Assembly: GCF_000266905.1 (NCBI RefSeq)
Contig: NC_018027.1
Location: 1,860,001-1,924,000 of the forward strand
Direction of reading: 5' to 3'
Source of the DNA: Mycolicibacterium chubuense NBB4
GTDB lineage: Bacteria; Actinomycetota; Actinomycetes; Mycobacteriales; Mycobacteriaceae
DNA: 64,000 bases
Positions 31,941 to 44,646 of the stretch are shown here, piece after piece. The notes below the pieces were generated by a model, which saw only the letters and a program-made list of their open reading frames with translations, did not search any database and had not been told where the DNA came from. The translations under genes and the position numbers were made by a program. Numbering within the stretch: position 1 is the first letter of the stretch; each line of letters starts with the position of its first letter.

Positions 31941-32788
31941 CCGTCGGCACCGAACACGCGTGGTTGCAGCGCGCCAGCTGCGGCCCCGGTTGCGTGCATG
32001 CCGGCGCCGACAGCCCCGGCCACCAATGGCCGATCGCCGTACGGACCGCGCGGCGGGTCTGCGCCGCGCTGGCGCTGTTCTCGGCGGTCTGGCTGCTGGC
32101 GTTGCCGATGCCCGGCCGGTCGCACCTGCAGCGCGGATACTGCAGGCTGATGCTTCGCAGCCTCGGTGTGCGGATGTCGGTCTCGGGCGGGCCGATCCGC
32201 AACGTGCCGGGGGTGCTCGTCGTCAGCGGCCACGTCTCCTGGCTGGACATCTTCACCATCGGCACGGTGCTGCCCGGTTCGTTCGTGGCTCGCGGGGACC
32301 TGGTCGACTGGCCCGCACTGGGCCCGATCGTCCGGATCATGAAGGTGATCCCGATCGACCGGGCCCGCCTGCGCCGGCTGCCGGCCGTGGTGGCCGCGGT
32401 GGCCGACCGGCTGCGCGCCGGACACACCGTGATCGCCTTCCCCGAGGGCACAACCTGGTGCGGTCTGGGCTATGGACGGTTCCGCCCTGCGATGTTCCAG
32501 GCGGCGATCGACGCCGGCCGCCCGGTGCAGCCACTGAGGCTGAGCTATCGACACGGCGACGGCAGGCCATCCACGGTGCCGGCGTTCGTGGGTGACGATT
32601 CCCTGCTGACGTCGATCAGACGGGTCATCACCGCGCGTCGTACCGTCTGTCACATCCACGTCGAGTCGCTGCAGCTGCCCGGCGACGACCGCCGCGACCT
32701 GACGGCCCGCTGCGAGGCCGCCGTGCGCGGGGCGTCGGTGCCGGTCGTGGCCTCGGCACGCGGTGAGGGTCACGCTCTGGTCGCCTGA
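31937..32788 (+). CDS. 1-acylglycerol-3-phosphate-type O-acyltransferase, PlsC/OlsA-like (Rv3026c-like)
   Basis: Membrane-associated acyltransferase of 283 residues. One hydrophobic segment lies at about residues 43-58. The catalytic HX4D motif is GHVSWLDIF and the glycerophosphate-binding motif FPEGTT. Enzymes of this family add a second acyl chain to lysolipids. With the upstream OlsB-like protein it could form a two-step aminolipid pathway (inference), or simply make phosphatidic acid. GTG start within the upstream stop. The cysteine desulfurase gene follows after 45 bases. Confidence 0.88.
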   Translation: MTVGTEHAWLQRASCGPGCVHAGADSPGHQWPIAVRTARRVCAALALFSAVWLLALPMPGRSHLQRGYCRLMLRSLGVRMSVSGGPIRNVPGVLVVSGHVSWLDIFTIGTVLPGSFVARGDLVDWPALGPIVRIMKVIPIDRARLRRLPAVVAAVADRLRAGHTVIAFPEGTTWCGLGYGRFRPAMFQAAIDAGRPVQPLRLSYRHGDGRPSTVPAFVGDDSLLTSIRRVITARRTVCHIHVESLQLPGDDRRDLTARCEAAVRGASVPVVASARGEGHALVA

Positions 32789-32833
32789 GCGCGGTGCGGC
32801 CCGATCGTTCGCGACGGCTATCCTGGAACGGTT

Positions 32834-34030
32834 ATGTCTGCCCCCGCCCCGGTGTATCTCGACCACGCCGCCACCACCCCGATGCGTCCGGTTGCCGTCG
32901 AGGCGATGGCCGCGGTGCTGGCGACAGTGGGCAACGCGTCCTCGCTGCACGGCTCGGGGCGGCTGGCGCGACGCCGGCTCGAGGAGTCCCGAGAGACCCT
33001 GGCCCATCTGTTGGGGGCGCGCCCGTCCGAGGTGATCTTCACCGCGGGCGGCACCGAGAGCGACAACCTCGCCGTCAAGGGTATCTACTGGGCGCGCCGG
33101 GATGCCGATCCCCAGCGACGCCGCATCGTCACCACACCCATCGAGCATCACGCCGTGCTCGACGCCGTGGAGTGGCTCGTCGAGCACGAGGGCGCCGAGG
33201 TGACGTGGCTGCCGGTGGACGAGCACGGTTCGGTGAGCGCGGCCGGGTTGCGGGCCGCCCTGGGTGATCCCTCCGATGTCGCGCTGGTCTCGGCGATGTG
33301 GGCCAACAACGAGGTGGGCACGGTCCTTCCGATCGCTGAGTTGGCCTCCGTGGCAGGCGAATTCGACATTCCCATGCACAGCGATGCGGTACAGGCCGTC
33401 GGGCAGCTGCCGGTCGACTTCGCCGCGAGTGGCCTGTCGGCGATGAGCGTGGCCGCACACAAGTTCGGCGGTCCGACCGGCGTCGGCGCACTGCTGCTGC
33501 GCCGCGACACCGCCTGCGTCCCCCAGCTGCACGGTGGCGGCCAGGAGCGCGATGTCCGCTCGGGCACCCAGGATGTCGCCGGAGCGGTCGCGATGGCCGC
33601 CGCCGCCCGCGACGCGATCGACGGCATGGAGGTCGGCACGGCGCGGATCCGGACGCTGCGTGACCGGCTGATCGACGGCGTCCTGGGGGCGATCGACGAC
33701 GTGTATCTCAACGGAGCGGCCGGACCGGCCCGGCTTCCCGGCAACGCGCACTTCACTTTCCGCGGTTGCGAGGGCGACTCGCTGCTGATGCTGCTGGACG
33801 CCAAGGGCATCGAGTGCTCGACGGGTTCGGCGTGCACCGCCGGAGTCGCTCAGCCCTCCCATGTGCTGACCGCGATGGGCGTGGACCCGGCGAGCGCGCG
33901 CGGCTCCCTGCGGCTGTCGCTGGGGCACACCAGTACCGACGCCGACGTCGACGCCGTACTCGAGGTGCTTCCGGCGGCGGTGGAGCGGGCCCGGCAGGCG
34001 GCGCTGGCGAGTTCCGGCGGGCGGGGCTAG
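32834..34030 (+). CDS. iscS: Cysteine desulfurase (IscS-like, Rv3025c)
   Basis: PLP enzyme of 398 residues that moves sulfur from cysteine onto its active-site cysteine. [12 protein letters not shown] at the start, the PLP lysine K210 in [19 protein letters not shown], and catalytic C334 in STGSACTAG on the mobile loop are all present. mnmA begins two bases after its stop, so sulfur for tRNA 2-thiolation is a likely use, besides Fe-S cluster assembly. ATG start. Confidence 0.95.
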   Translation: MSAPAPVYLDHAATTPMRPVAVEAMAAVLATVGNASSLHGSGRLARRRLEESRETLAHLLGARPSEVIFTAGGTESDNLAVKGIYWARRDADPQRRRIVTTPIEHHAVLDAVEWLVEHEGAEVTWLPVDEHGSVSAAGLRAALGDPSDVALVSAMWANNEVGTVLPIAELASVAGEFDIPMHSDAVQAVGQLPVDFAASGLSAMSVAAHKFGGPTGVGALLLRRDTACVPQLHGGGQERDVRSGTQDVAGAVAMAAAARDAIDGMEVGTARIRTLRDRLIDGVLGAIDDVYLNGAAGPARLPGNAHFTFRGCEGDSLLMLLDAKGIECSTGSACTAGVAQPSHVLTAMGVDPASARGSLRLSLGHTSTDADVDAVLEVLPAAVERARQAALASSGGRG

Positions 34031-34032
34031 CC

Positions 34033-35106
34033 GTGCGGGTTCTGGTCGCGATGAGCGGCGGCGTGGATTCCTCGGTGGCTGCCGCCCGGATGGTCGACGC
34101 CGGCCACGATGTCACCGGTGTGCACCTCGCGCTGTCCTCGGCGCCGGGCACCCTGCGCACCGGATCGCGCGGCTGTTGCTCCAAAGAGGATGCCGGCGAT
34201 GCCCGCCGCGTCGCCGATGTGCTCGACATTCCGTTCTACGTCTGGGATTTCGCCGACCGCTTCAAAGAGGACGTCATCGACGACTTCGTCGCCTCCTACG
34301 CCCGGGGGGAGACACCCAATCCGTGCGTCCGGTGCAACGAACGAATCAAGTTCTCCGCGTTGGCCGCTCGCGCGCTGGCGCTGGGGTTCGACGCCCTGGC
34401 GACCGGGCACTACGCCCGGCTCTCCGGCGGACGGCTGCACCGGGCCGTCGATCATGACAAGGACCAGTCCTACGTGCTGGCGGTGCTGACCGCCGAGCAG
34501 CTGCGGCATGCGGTGTTCCCGATCGGGGACACGCCGAAGTCGCAGATCCGCGAGGAGGCCGCCCGGCGCGGACTCTCGGTGGCGGACAAGGCCGACAGCC
34601 ACGACATCTGCTTCATCCCGTCGGGTGACACGCGAGCCTTCCTCGGCGCGCGCATCGGCGTGCGGCGCGGCACCGTGGTCGACGCCGCCGGCACGGTGCT
34701 GGCCGAACACGACGGCGTGCACGGCTTCACGATCGGCCAGCGTAAGGGGCTCGGCATTCCGGGACCGGGCCCCGACGGCCGGCCCCGGTACGTGACGGGG
34801 ATCGACGCGGACACCGCGACCGTGCACGTCGGCGAGCTGGCCGATCTCGAGGTCGGCACCCTGCTCGGCGACTCGCCGGTGTTCACCTCGGGCGTCACGC
34901 CGAGCGGTCCGGTGGAGTGTGCGGTGCAGGTGCGCGCGCACGGCGGCGTCGTCGATGCGGTTGCCCACATGCGCAGCGGCACAGTGGAGGTCGTGCTGCG
35001 TCAGCCGCTGCGGGGCGTGGCGCCCGGACAGACGCTGGTGCTCTACCGGCCCGACCCCGACGGTGACGAAGTGCTGGGCAGCGCGACCATCCGCGAGGCC
35101 CGTTAA
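34033..35106 (+). CDS. mnmA: tRNA-specific 2-thiouridylase MnmA (TrmU)
   Basis: Thiolates U34 of tRNA-Lys, -Glu and -Gln. The P-loop of PP-loop ATPases is [12 protein letters not shown] (about residues 6-17). The two catalytic cysteines are in NPCVRCN and [10 protein letters not shown]. Length 357 residues. GTG 34033, two bases after the cysteine desulfurase stop. Its TAA overlaps the stop of the convergent lipoprotein gene by 4 bases. In M. tuberculosis the next genes would be an insertion element and a PPE/ESX cluster; none is present here. Confidence 0.96.
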   Translation: MRVLVAMSGGVDSSVAAARMVDAGHDVTGVHLALSSAPGTLRTGSRGCCSKEDAGDARRVADVLDIPFYVWDFADRFKEDVIDDFVASYARGETPNPCVRCNERIKFSALAARALALGFDALATGHYARLSGGRLHRAVDHDKDQSYVLAVLTAEQLRHAVFPIGDTPKSQIREEAARRGLSVADKADSHDICFIPSGDTRAFLGARIGVRRGTVVDAAGTVLAEHDGVHGFTIGQRKGLGIPGPGPDGRPRYVTGIDADTATVHVGELADLEVGTLLGDSPVFTSGVTPSGPVECAVQVRAHGGVVDAVAHMRSGTVEVVLRQPLRGVAPGQTLVLYRPDPDGDEVLGSATIREAR

Positions 35107-35768
35107 GCGGGCACGTGGGCCAGGATGTTCGACATGACGATGTCGGGCACCGCGTCGGGGAACGCGCAGAAGGTCACCTCGACCAGGACCACCGCCTTCA
35201 CCCGGTAGTCGCGGCCGCAGTTGCCCGGGCGGGTGCGGACCGAATCCGCGGTCGCTGCCACCTGTCCGACGAGCGCGTACCCCGGCCCGGTCTCCCCGCA
35301 TCCCCGGATGCTGTCGGCGAGTGCACCGAACGCGCGCTGGGCCGTGGCGGAGTCGCGGTAGCCGGCCGCCGCCTGGGAGATGAGCGCGCCCCGGGCCGGA
35401 TACTGATACGTGGTCTTGTGGAACTCCTCGACCTCGGACCCGAAGACCTGGGTCTCGGCGAACAGCCAGCGGCATTGCGCGGGAACGGCTTCGGCCATCA
35501 TGTCGATGTCGACAGGTACCTTGCTGTCCATCCCGGGAACCTCGGTCAGACCGTCGCCCGCGCCGGTGATCGCCTGCATCGCGGAGCGGTCGAGCAGCAC
35601 GGTGTCGACGTCGACGGGCGAACGCGAACCTTCGTCGATGCCGGGTGCGGCGCGCACCGCGGTGCCCGTCACGGTCTGGGTGCACCCGGCGGCGAGGATG
35701 GTCACGGCGCACATCAGCCAACGACAGCGCCGGACACCGCCTGCCGACGCGCATCCGCGGGCCGTCAT
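35103..35768 (-). CDS. lpqA: Lipoprotein with a PknH-like sensor domain (LpqA-like)
   Basis: Predicted lipoprotein of 221 residues; hydrophobic N-terminus and lipobox LAAGC with C29 as lipidated cysteine. The rest resembles the extracellular sensor domain of PknH ([34 protein letters not shown], and cysteines in RGCGE, GNCGR and FCAFP that may form disulfides). In M. tuberculosis lpqA (Rv3016) holds the same position beside Rv3015c. The ligand is unknown. Divergent from the MetE-like gene with only 35 bases between the starts. Confidence 0.82.
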   Translation of the reverse strand: MTARGCASAGGVRRCRWLMCAVTILAAGCTQTVTGTAVRAAPGIDEGSRSPVDVDTVLLDRSAMQAITGAGDGLTEVPGMDSKVPVDIDMMAEAVPAQCRWLFAETQVFGSEVEEFHKTTYQYPARGALISQAAAGYRDSATAQRAFGALADSIRGCGETGPGYALVGQVAATADSVRTRPGNCGRDYRVKAVVLVEVTFCAFPDAVPDIVMSNILAHVPA

Positions 35769-35803
35769 GACCCGAATCTAGCTCGTCGCATACGCTCGGG
35801 CGA

Positions 35804-36820
35804 GTGAGTGCTTTCGCCACCGCGACCGGCATCGGTTCGTGGCCCGGGACATCGGCCCGCGATGCCGCCGAAATCGTCGTCGGTGAACTGCATCGCCTGC
35901 CGCATCTGGTCGAGCTGCCGAGCCGCGGCGTCGGCGCCGACATGATCGGCCGTGCGGGAGCGCTGCTGGTCGACATCAGCCTCGACATCGTGCCGCGCGG
36001 CTACCGCATCGCCGCCGGGCGTAGCTCGGCGACGCGGCGGGCGGCGAGTCTGCTCGACGAGGACGTCGACGCCCTCGAAGAGGCATGGGAGAAGGCCGGC
36101 CTGCGCGGCGGCGAGCGCACTGTCAAGGTGCAGGCACCCGGCCCGGTGACGCTGGCCGCGCAGCTCGAGCTGTCCGGAGGTCACCGGGCCATCACCGATG
36201 CCGGGGCGGTGCGAGATCTGGCCATGTCGCTGGCCGAGGGCGTGGCGGCGCACCGGGCCCAGCTCGAGCGCAGACTGCAGACACCGGTCGTGGTGCAGTT
36301 CGACGAGCCGTCCCTGCCCGCCGCGCTGGAAGGCCGCCTGACCGGGGTGACGAGCCTGAACCCGGTTCATCCCGTCGACGAGTCGGTGGTCGCCGCACTG
36401 CTCGACGACTGCGTCCAGGTGGTCGGCGGTGAGACAGCGATCCACAGTTGCGCGCCGGGGCTGCCGTGGAAATTGTTGCAGCGCAGCATGATCAGCGCGC
36501 TGTCGGTGGACGTGCAGACGCTGACGGCCGCCGACCTCGACGGCATCGGCGAGTTCGTGGAGTCGGGGCGGACGATCCTGCTGGGCGCGGTGCCGACATC
36601 CGATCCCGGCCCCCAGGCGCGGCTCACCGCCGAACAGGTCGCCGTGAACGTCGCCGGACTGACCGATCGGCTCGGTTTCGCCCGCGCGGTGCTGCGCGAC
36701 CGGATGGGCATCACCCCGGCCTGCGGGCTCGGGAACGCCACGCCGGCGTGGGCGCGTACGGCGATCGGGCTGGCGCAACGGGCCGCCGACGCGTTCGCCG
36801 ACGACCCCGACGCCATCTGA
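35804..36820 (+). CDS. MetE C-terminal-like methyltransferase-fold protein (Rv3015c-like)
   Basis: TIM-barrel protein of 338 residues related to the catalytic C-terminal half of cobalamin-independent methionine synthase. It begins TGIGSWPG, contains QFDEPSLPA, and keeps zinc-ligand-like residues: HSC in AIHSCAPG (matching the HXC of MetE) and C in PACGLGNATP. It lacks the N-terminal folate-binding half, so it should not be MetE itself; a homocysteine- or thiol-linked methyl transfer is possible but unproven. GTG start 35804. Convergent with the acyl-CoA ligase gene. Confidence 0.8.
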   Translation: MSAFATATGIGSWPGTSARDAAEIVVGELHRLPHLVELPSRGVGADMIGRAGALLVDISLDIVPRGYRIAAGRSSATRRAASLLDEDVDALEEAWEKAGLRGGERTVKVQAPGPVTLAAQLELSGGHRAITDAGAVRDLAMSLAEGVAAHRAQLERRLQTPVVVQFDEPSLPAALEGRLTGVTSLNPVHPVDESVVAALLDDCVQVVGGETAIHSCAPGLPWKLLQRSMISALSVDVQTLTAADLDGIGEFVESGRTILLGAVPTSDPGPQARLTAEQVAVNVAGLTDRLGFARAVLRDRMGITPACGLGNATPAWARTAIGLAQRAADAFADDPDAI

Positions 36821-36830
36821 GGCCGGACCG

Positions 36831-38432
36831 CTACTTCAGATCCTTGCGCAGGATCTTGCCCGACGACGACTTCGGGATCGCGTCGATGAACTCCACCTGC
36901 CGCACCTTCTTGTAGGGCGCGACCTGGCCGGCGACGAACTCCATCACGTCGGCGTCGGTCAGTGCCGAGTCGCCCTGCGTGACGACGAACGCCTTGGGCA
37001 CCTCCTCGCCCTCGCCGTCGAGCACGCCGACCACCGCGGCGTCGACGATCTCGGGATGCGACAGCAGCACCGCCTCCAGTTCGGCGGGAGGAACCTGATA
37101 GCCCTTGTACTTGATCAGCTCCTTGAGCCGGTCGACGATGTACACGCAGCCGTGCGCGTCGACCCGGGCGAGGTCGCCGGTGTGCAGCCAGCCGTCGTCG
37201 TCGATGGTGGCCCGGGTCGCCTCGTCGTTGTTGAGGTAGCCGGCCATCACGTTGGGGCCCTTGAACAGCAGTTCCCCGGTCTCACTCAATCCCTCGGCAG
37301 GGACGCCGATTTCGGCTCCGGTCTCGGGGTCGACGATCTTCGACACGGCGTTGGACACCGTCCAGCCGACGGAGCTCAGCGGCGCGTCGACATGCATGTC
37401 CAGCCGGCCGCTGTCGAACGGGGTGATGTGGCTGACCGGGCTGAGCTCACTCATCCCGTAGCCCTGCACGACCCGGCAGTCGAGTCGTTGCGCGACGGCA
37501 TGGCCCAAATCGGCGTCCAGCGGCGCGGCGCCCGACATCACCACCTTCAGCGACGAGAGGTCGTGCTCGTCGACCAGCGGGTGCTTGGCCAGCGCCACGG
37601 CGACCGGCGGCGCGATGAACGCGATCGTGCACTTGTGCTCGGCGATGTTGCCGAGGAACTCACCCAGATCGAAGCTCGGCATGATCACCAGCCGCGCGCG
37701 GGCGTGCAGGGCGGCGTTGAGCAGCACCGTCATGCCGTAGATGTGGAAGAACGGCAGCACCGCCAGCACGACGTCGTCGGCGACCATCCCGTGCAGCGGC
37801 CGGATCTGCGCGACGTTGGCGACCAGGTTGCGATGGGTGAGCATCACGCCCTTCGGGTTGCCCGTGGTGCCCGAACTGTAGGGCAGCGCCGCCAGATGCG
37901 ACGACGGCGCGAACGTCACCGCGGGCGCTGCCGCGCCCGCAGCGAGCAGGTCGGCGGCGTTCGGGTGTCCGTCGGTGTCGCGGCCCGCGCCGTCGAGCAC
38001 AACGAGGTTGTCGGCCGGGATCCCGGCGGCTGCGGCGCCCTCCTCGGCTTGCGGCAGCAGCGCGGCGACGGTGACGAGCATCGTGGCCTTGGCGTCGGTC
38101 AGCTGCTTGGCGATGTCCTTGGCGCGGAACAGCGCGTTGATCGTCGTCGCCGTCGCACCGGCGCGCAGGATCCCGTGGAAGGCCACCGCGAAGGCCGAAC
38201 TGTTCGGGGCGAGAAGGCCGATCACATCGCCGACGCCGACGCCGCGCGCAGCCAGGGCACCGGCGAACGTGTCGATCCGGGCGACCAACTCCCGATAGGT
38301 GGTCGCGCGGCCGGACTTCGCGTCGGTCAGGGCGACACGATCGAGGTCGGCGTCGCCGAGGCCGGAGAACAGGTACTCGTAGACGCTCGCGGTGGGAATG
38401 TCGACTTCGGGGAAGGGGCTGGGAAAACTCAT
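36831..38432 (-). CDS. Acyl-CoA / 4-coumarate-CoA ligase-like enzyme (FadD family)
   Basis: ANL-superfamily adenylating enzyme of 533 residues. Motifs: P-loop YSSGTTGNPKGVMLTH (about residues 185-200), QGYGMSE, GWLHTGD, and the catalytic lysine near the end in PKSSSGKILRKDL. It activates a carboxylic acid as acyl-AMP and CoA thioester; the closest general match is to 4-coumarate-CoA-ligase-type FadD proteins. ATG 38432. With the following YjbR gene it forms an insertion relative to the Rv3015c-ligA junction of M. tuberculosis. Confidence 0.9.
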   Translation of the reverse strand: MSFPSPFPEVDIPTASVYEYLFSGLGDADLDRVALTDAKSGRATTYRELVARIDTFAGALAARGVGVGDVIGLLAPNSSAFAVAFHGILRAGATATTINALFRAKDIAKQLTDAKATMLVTVAALLPQAEEGAAAAGIPADNLVVLDGAGRDTDGHPNAADLLAAGAAAPAVTFAPSSHLAALPYSSGTTGNPKGVMLTHRNLVANVAQIRPLHGMVADDVVLAVLPFFHIYGMTVLLNAALHARARLVIMPSFDLGEFLGNIAEHKCTIAFIAPPVAVALAKHPLVDEHDLSSLKVVMSGAAPLDADLGHAVAQRLDCRVVQGYGMSELSPVSHITPFDSGRLDMHVDAPLSSVGWTVSNAVSKIVDPETGAEIGVPAEGLSETGELLFKGPNVMAGYLNNDEATRATIDDDGWLHTGDLARVDAHGCVYIVDRLKELIKYKGYQVPPAELEAVLLSHPEIVDAAVVGVLDGEGEEVPKAFVVTQGDSALTDADVMEFVAGQVAPYKKVRQVEFIDAIPKSSSGKILRKDLK

Positions 38433-38469
38433 GGTGCCTCCGATCGAACCATGCCCGCTCGACGCGGAC

Positions 38470-38871
38470 TCACCCTTCGTCGAGCTGCCGGATCGATTTC
38501 TTCGGTGCGATCAGCCGGAACGATGCGTCGACGAGCTCTGTGACCTCCGTCCAGTCCACCGTCGCGGCCGTGAGGTCGAGGCCGAGCCAGCCGTACGGGC
38601 CGAGGTAGGCGGGGACGAAGAACCGGCTGTCGCCGACGAGGGCCGGGCGTTCGCTGTCGTCGGCCTTGACCAGAACCGCGTGCGGATACTGCACGTACTG
38701 ACCCTTCCCGGTGCCCTTGGCGCTGCCGCCGTACATCGCGAACATCTTCGGGGCGCAGAACACCGGCCTGCCCCACGAGACCTTCTCGAACGCTCCGGGG
38801 AATCCGAGTGCAATCTCGCGCACCTCCGCCAAGCCCCTGTCGTCCTCGCGGAACATGATCGGGTGCGGCAT
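38470..38871 (-). CDS. MmcQ/YjbR-family protein
   Basis: Protein of 133 residues with the CyaY-like YjbR fold: LALGFPGAFEKVSWGRPVF-like start, KMFAMYG, then KADDSERPAL and a C-terminal VTELVDASFRLIAPKK. Family members bind DNA or have unclear roles. ATG 38871. It lies upstream of the acyl-CoA ligase gene on the same strand (37 bases) and divergent from ligA (53 bases). Confidence 0.8.
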   Translation of the reverse strand: MPHPIMFREDDRGLAEVREIALGFPGAFEKVSWGRPVFCAPKMFAMYGGSAKGTGKGQYVQYPHAVLVKADDSERPALVGDSRFFVPAYLGPYGWLGLDLTAATVDWTEVTELVDASFRLIAPKKSIRQLDEG

Positions 38872-38915
38872 GCCGGCAGCCTACGCAGCGGACCGCTGTC
38901 GGGGCGCTTCGATAG

Positions 38916-41033
<2,118 letters not shown>

Positions 41034-41041
41034 GCCGCGCG

Positions 41042-41710
41042 TCAGCCGATGATCGTCGCGATGATGCCCGTCAGATAGCCGAGTCGCGCGACTTCGCTCG
41101 GCCGGAAGTCGGGGCCGCCGGGGCGGCCCAGCACGACCGCGACGGACGGGTCGCCGAGCGGCGCGGCCGCCAGCGCGGTATCCATGTCGCGCCACACCTG
41201 CGGCACCCAGCCGGCGGTGGCGTCGAGCGCCTGGGCACGCTCGATCGGCAGCCAGGGGATGTCGGCCGCCTGGGTCTCGGGGGCACCGGCGCTGCCGACG
41301 ACGCGCTGCGCGCCCGACGCGTCGAGCCTCACCACGGTGCTCCAGCCGACTCGCAGCACCTTGGGGGCCTCGTCGACGAGCACCTGCAGCCGCTTGAGCC
41401 TGCCGCCTGCCGCGGCGACGTGATCGATCAGCTCCAGTTCCCGGTGCGCCTCCAGCAGGCCCGTGTGCGGGCGGATGCTGTCGACGTAGACGCCTCTGAG
41501 GTTCTCGGCGGCGGTGATGAGCATGTCGGGCATCGCGCCCGGCGGCAGGTCGACCACCAGATCGTCGACGGCGTACCCCGCGCCGCGCTCGACCACGTCG
41601 AGGGACAGGATGTCTGCGCCCACCGACCCGAGCGCCACGGCAAGGGAACCGAGGCTGCCGGGCCGGTCCTCCAGCTGCACCCGGAGCAGAAACGAACGCA
41701 CGGCAGACAC
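41042..41710 (-). CDS. ACT-domain protein (Rv3013-like)
   Basis: Probably an amino-acid-sensing protein; 222 residues from GTG 41710. The N-terminal ACT domain shows [36 protein letters not shown]; the C-terminal half ([22 protein letters not shown]) is specific to the family. The function is unknown. A longer reading from TTG 41767 adds 19 residues with no family similarity. Divergent from gatC; 72 bases lie between the chosen starts. Confidence 0.8.
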   Translation of the reverse strand: MSAVRSFLLRVQLEDRPGSLGSLAVALGSVGADILSLDVVERGAGYAVDDLVVDLPPGAMPDMLITAAENLRGVYVDSIRPHTGLLEAHRELELIDHVAAAGGRLKRLQVLVDEAPKVLRVGWSTVVRLDASGAQRVVGSAGAPETQAADIPWLPIERAQALDATAGWVPQVWRDMDTALAAAPLGDPSVAVVLGRPGGPDFRPSEVARLGYLTGIIATIIG

Positions 41711-41782
41711 TGTGTCACGGAGTCCCGGGCCGGGCGACTCGGGCGCCGGCGGCCTCGACGTCGTCAACTAGGCTTCGTGGTC

Positions 41783-42082
41783 GTGTCAAAGATCTCCCGA
41801 GACGAGGTCGCGCACCTGGCGCGGCTCGCCCGCCTCGCGCTGACCGACAGCGAGCTGGACAGCTTCGCCGGCCAGCTCGACGCCATCCTCGACCACGTCA
41901 GCCGGATCCAGGCCGTCGACGTCACCGGGGTCGAAGCCACCGACAACCCGTTGAAAGACGTCAACGTGTTCCGCTCCGACGAGGTCCAGCCGTGCCTGAC
42001 CCAGGAGCAGGCGCTCGCCGAGGCGCCCAACGCCGTCGACGGCAGGTTCGCGGTGCCGCGCATCCTGGGGGAGGCCGAATGA
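41783..42082 (+). CDS. gatC: Aspartyl/glutamyl-tRNA amidotransferase subunit C
   Basis: Small subunit of GatCAB, 99 residues: [25 protein letters not shown] and the C-terminal VPRILGE belt that wraps GatA are typical. GatCAB converts Glu-tRNA(Gln) to Gln-tRNA(Gln). GTG start; overlaps gatA by 4 bases (ATGA). Confidence 0.95.
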   Translation: MSKISRDEVAHLARLARLALTDSELDSFAGQLDAILDHVSRIQAVDVTGVEATDNPLKDVNVFRSDEVQPCLTQEQALAEAPNAVDGRFAVPRILGEAE

Positions 42083-43575
42083 GCGACAGCGCCGGCGACC
42101 TGACCCGGCTCGATGCGGCCACGCTGGCGGCGAAGATCGCCGGCAAGGAGGTCTCCTCGACCGAGGTGACCCAGGCGTGTCTCGACCAGATCGCGGCCAC
42201 CGACGGCGACTACCACGCGTTCCTGCACGTCGCCGCCGACCGGGCGCTGGAGGCGGCGGGGGCCGTCGACGCCGCGGTCGCCGCCGGCGAGGAACCGGCC
42301 TCACCGCTGGCCGGCGTCCCGCTGGCGCTCAAGGACGTCTTCACCACCACCGACATGCCGACCACCTGCGGGTCGAAGATCCTCGACGGCTGGACGTCGC
42401 CGTTCGACGCCACCGTGACCGCCCGGCTGCGCGCGGCGGGGATCCCGATTCTCGGCAAGACGAACATGGACGAGTTCGCGATGGGCAGCTCGACCGAGAA
42501 CTCGGCCTACGGCCCGACCCGCAACCCGTGGAACACCGACCGGGTGCCCGGCGGCTCCGGCGGGGGCAGCGCCGCGGCCCTGGCGGCGTTCCAGGCACCG
42601 CTGGCGATCGGGTCCGACACCGGCGGGTCGATCCGCCAGCCGGCGGCGCTGACCGCGACGGTCGGCGTCAAACCCACCTACGGGACGGTGTCCCGCTACG
42701 GGCTCATCGCCTGCGCGTCCTCGCTCGACCAGGGGGGACCGTGCGCCCGCACGGTGCTCGACACCGCGCTGCTGCACGCGGTCATCGCCGGCCACGATCC
42801 CCGTGATTCGACCTCGGTCGACGCCGCGGTGCCCGACGTGGTCGGCGCCGCGCGCGCGGGAGCCGCCGGGGACCTGAGCGGTGTCCGCATCGGCGTGGTC
42901 AAGCAGCTGCGCAGCGGCGAGGGCTACCAACCCGGCGTGCTGGCGTCGTTCAACGCCGCGGTGGAGCAGTTGACCGCGCTCGGCGCCGAGGTCCGCGAGG
43001 TGGACTGCCCGCACTTCGACCACTCGCTGGCCGCCTACTACCTGATCCTGCCGTCGGAGGTGTCGTCCAACCTCGCGAAGTTCGACGGCATGCGATATGG
43101 GCTGCGCGCGGGTGACGACGGCAGCCGCAGCGCCGAGGAGGTCATGGCGCTGACCCGCGCCGCCGGTTTCGGTCCGGAGGTCAAGCGCCGCATCATGATC
43201 GGCACCTATGCGCTGTCGGCCGGCTACTACGACGCGTACTACAACCAGGCGCAGAAGGTGCGCACGCTGATCGCGCAGGATCTCGCCGAGGCGTACCGCA
43301 CGGTCGACGTGCTGGTGTCGCCGGCGACCCCGTCCACGGCGTTCCGCCTGGGGGAGAAGGTCGACGATCCGCTGTCGATGTACCTGTTCGACCTGTGCAC
43401 GCTGCCGCTGAACCTGGCCGGCCACTGCGGGATGTCGGTGCCCTCGGGGCTGTCGGCCGACGACAACCTGCCGGTCGGCCTGCAGATCATGGCGCCCGCA
43501 CTCGCCGACGACCGGCTGTACCGGGTGGGTGCCGCGTACGAAGCTGCACGAGGTCCGCTGCCAACCGCGGTGTAA
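42079..43575 (+). CDS. gatA: Aspartyl/glutamyl-tRNA amidotransferase subunit A
   Basis: Amidase subunit of GatCAB, 498 residues; releases ammonia from glutamine and channels it to GatB. Amidase-signature residues: catalytic Lys K85 (PLALKDVF), the [10 protein letters not shown] loop at 158-167, and the nucleophile S184 in [13 protein letters not shown] 42079 inside the gatC stop. pfkA begins 18 bases after its end, as in other mycobacteria. Confidence 0.97.
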   Translation: MSDSAGDLTRLDAATLAAKIAGKEVSSTEVTQACLDQIAATDGDYHAFLHVAADRALEAAGAVDAAVAAGEEPASPLAGVPLALKDVFTTTDMPTTCGSKILDGWTSPFDATVTARLRAAGIPILGKTNMDEFAMGSSTENSAYGPTRNPWNTDRVPGGSGGGSAAALAAFQAPLAIGSDTGGSIRQPAALTATVGVKPTYGTVSRYGLIACASSLDQGGPCARTVLDTALLHAVIAGHDPRDSTSVDAAVPDVVGAARAGAAGDLSGVRIGVVKQLRSGEGYQPGVLASFNAAVEQLTALGAEVREVDCPHFDHSLAAYYLILPSEVSSNLAKFDGMRYGLRAGDDGSRSAEEVMALTRAAGFGPEVKRRIMIGTYALSAGYYDAYYNQAQKVRTLIAQDLAEAYRTVDVLVSPATPSTAFRLGEKVDDPLSMYLFDLCTLPLNLAGHCGMSVPSGLSADDNLPVGLQIMAPALADDRLYRVGAAYEAARGPLPTAV

Positions 43576-43593
43576 CAGGGGAGGATGGTCACC

Positions 43594-44625
43594 ATGCGCA
43601 TCGGAATACTGACCGGCGGTGGTGACTGTCCAGGCCTGAACGCGGTGATCCGCGCCGTCGTCCGCACCTGCGACGTGCGATACGGATCGTCGGTGGTGGG
43701 CTTCCAGGACGGCTGGCGCGGCCTGCTCGAGGACCGCCGCGTGCAGCTGCGCAACGACGATCGCAACGACCGGCTCTTGGCCAAGGGCGGCACGATGCTC
43801 GGCACGGCGCGCGTCAACCCGGACAAGCTGCGCGCCGGACTGGACCAGATCAAACAGACGCTCGAGGACAACGGCATCGACGTGCTCATCCCGATCGGGG
43901 GCGAGGGCACCCTGACCGCGGCGCACTGGCTCTCCGAGGAGAACGTTCCCGTCGTCGGCGTACCCAAAACGATCGACAACGACATCGACTGCACCGACGT
44001 CACTTTCGGCCACGACACTGCCCTGACCGTGGCCACCGAGGCGATCGACCGGCTGCACAGCACCGCCGAATCGCATCAGCGCGTGATGCTCGTCGAGGTG
44101 ATGGGCCGCCACGCGGGGTGGATCGCGCTGAACGCCGGCCTGGCCTCGGGAGCGCACATGACGCTGATCCCCGAGCAGCCGTTCGACGTCGAGGATGTCT
44201 GCCGATTGGTCAAACAGCGCTTCGTGCGCGGGGATTCACACTTCATCTGTGTGGTGGCCGAAGGCGCCAAGCCGGCCGAGGGGTCGATGCAGCTGCGCGA
44301 GGGCGGCATCGACGAGTTCGGTCACGAGCGCTTCACCGGCGTGGCGCAGCAGCTCGCCATCGAGGTCGAGAAGCGGATCAATAAGGAAGTCCGGGTGACG
44401 GTGCTCGGTCACGTGCAGCGCGGTGGTACGCCGACCGCCTACGACCGCGTGCTGGCCACCCGCTTCGGGGTGAACGCCGCCGACGCAGCCCACGCCGGCG
44501 AGTACGGGATGATGGTGTCGCTGCGCGGGCAGGAGATCGGGCGGGTGCCGCTGGCCGACGCGGTCCGTCAACTCAAGCTGGTGCCGCAGAGCCGCTACGA
44601 CGACGCCGCGGAGTTCTTCGGCTGA
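43594..44625 (+). CDS. pfkA: 6-phosphofructokinase
   Basis: Glycolytic kinase, 343 residues; phosphorylates fructose 6-phosphate. [32 protein letters not shown] and [12 protein letters not shown] (catalytic Asp) are seen. It keeps Gly after GGE, as in ATP-dependent enzymes, but has Lys in PKTIDND, as in pyrophosphate-dependent ones; this mixed pattern is known for actinobacterial ATP-PFKs. ATG 43594 is preferred, with GGGGAGG about 10 bases upstream; ATG 43585 is too close to that site. Confidence 0.96.
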   Translation: MRIGILTGGGDCPGLNAVIRAVVRTCDVRYGSSVVGFQDGWRGLLEDRRVQLRNDDRNDRLLAKGGTMLGTARVNPDKLRAGLDQIKQTLEDNGIDVLIPIGGEGTLTAAHWLSEENVPVVGVPKTIDNDIDCTDVTFGHDTALTVATEAIDRLHSTAESHQRVMLVEVMGRHAGWIALNAGLASGAHMTLIPEQPFDVEDVCRLVKQRFVRGDSHFICVVAEGAKPAEGSMQLREGGIDEFGHERFTGVAQQLAIEVEKRINKEVRVTVLGHVQRGGTPTAYDRVLATRFGVNAADAAHAGEYGMMVSLRGQEIGRVPLADAVRQLKLVPQSRYDDAAEFFG

Positions 44626-44646
44626 GTTCTTATTAGGATCGTGGGC

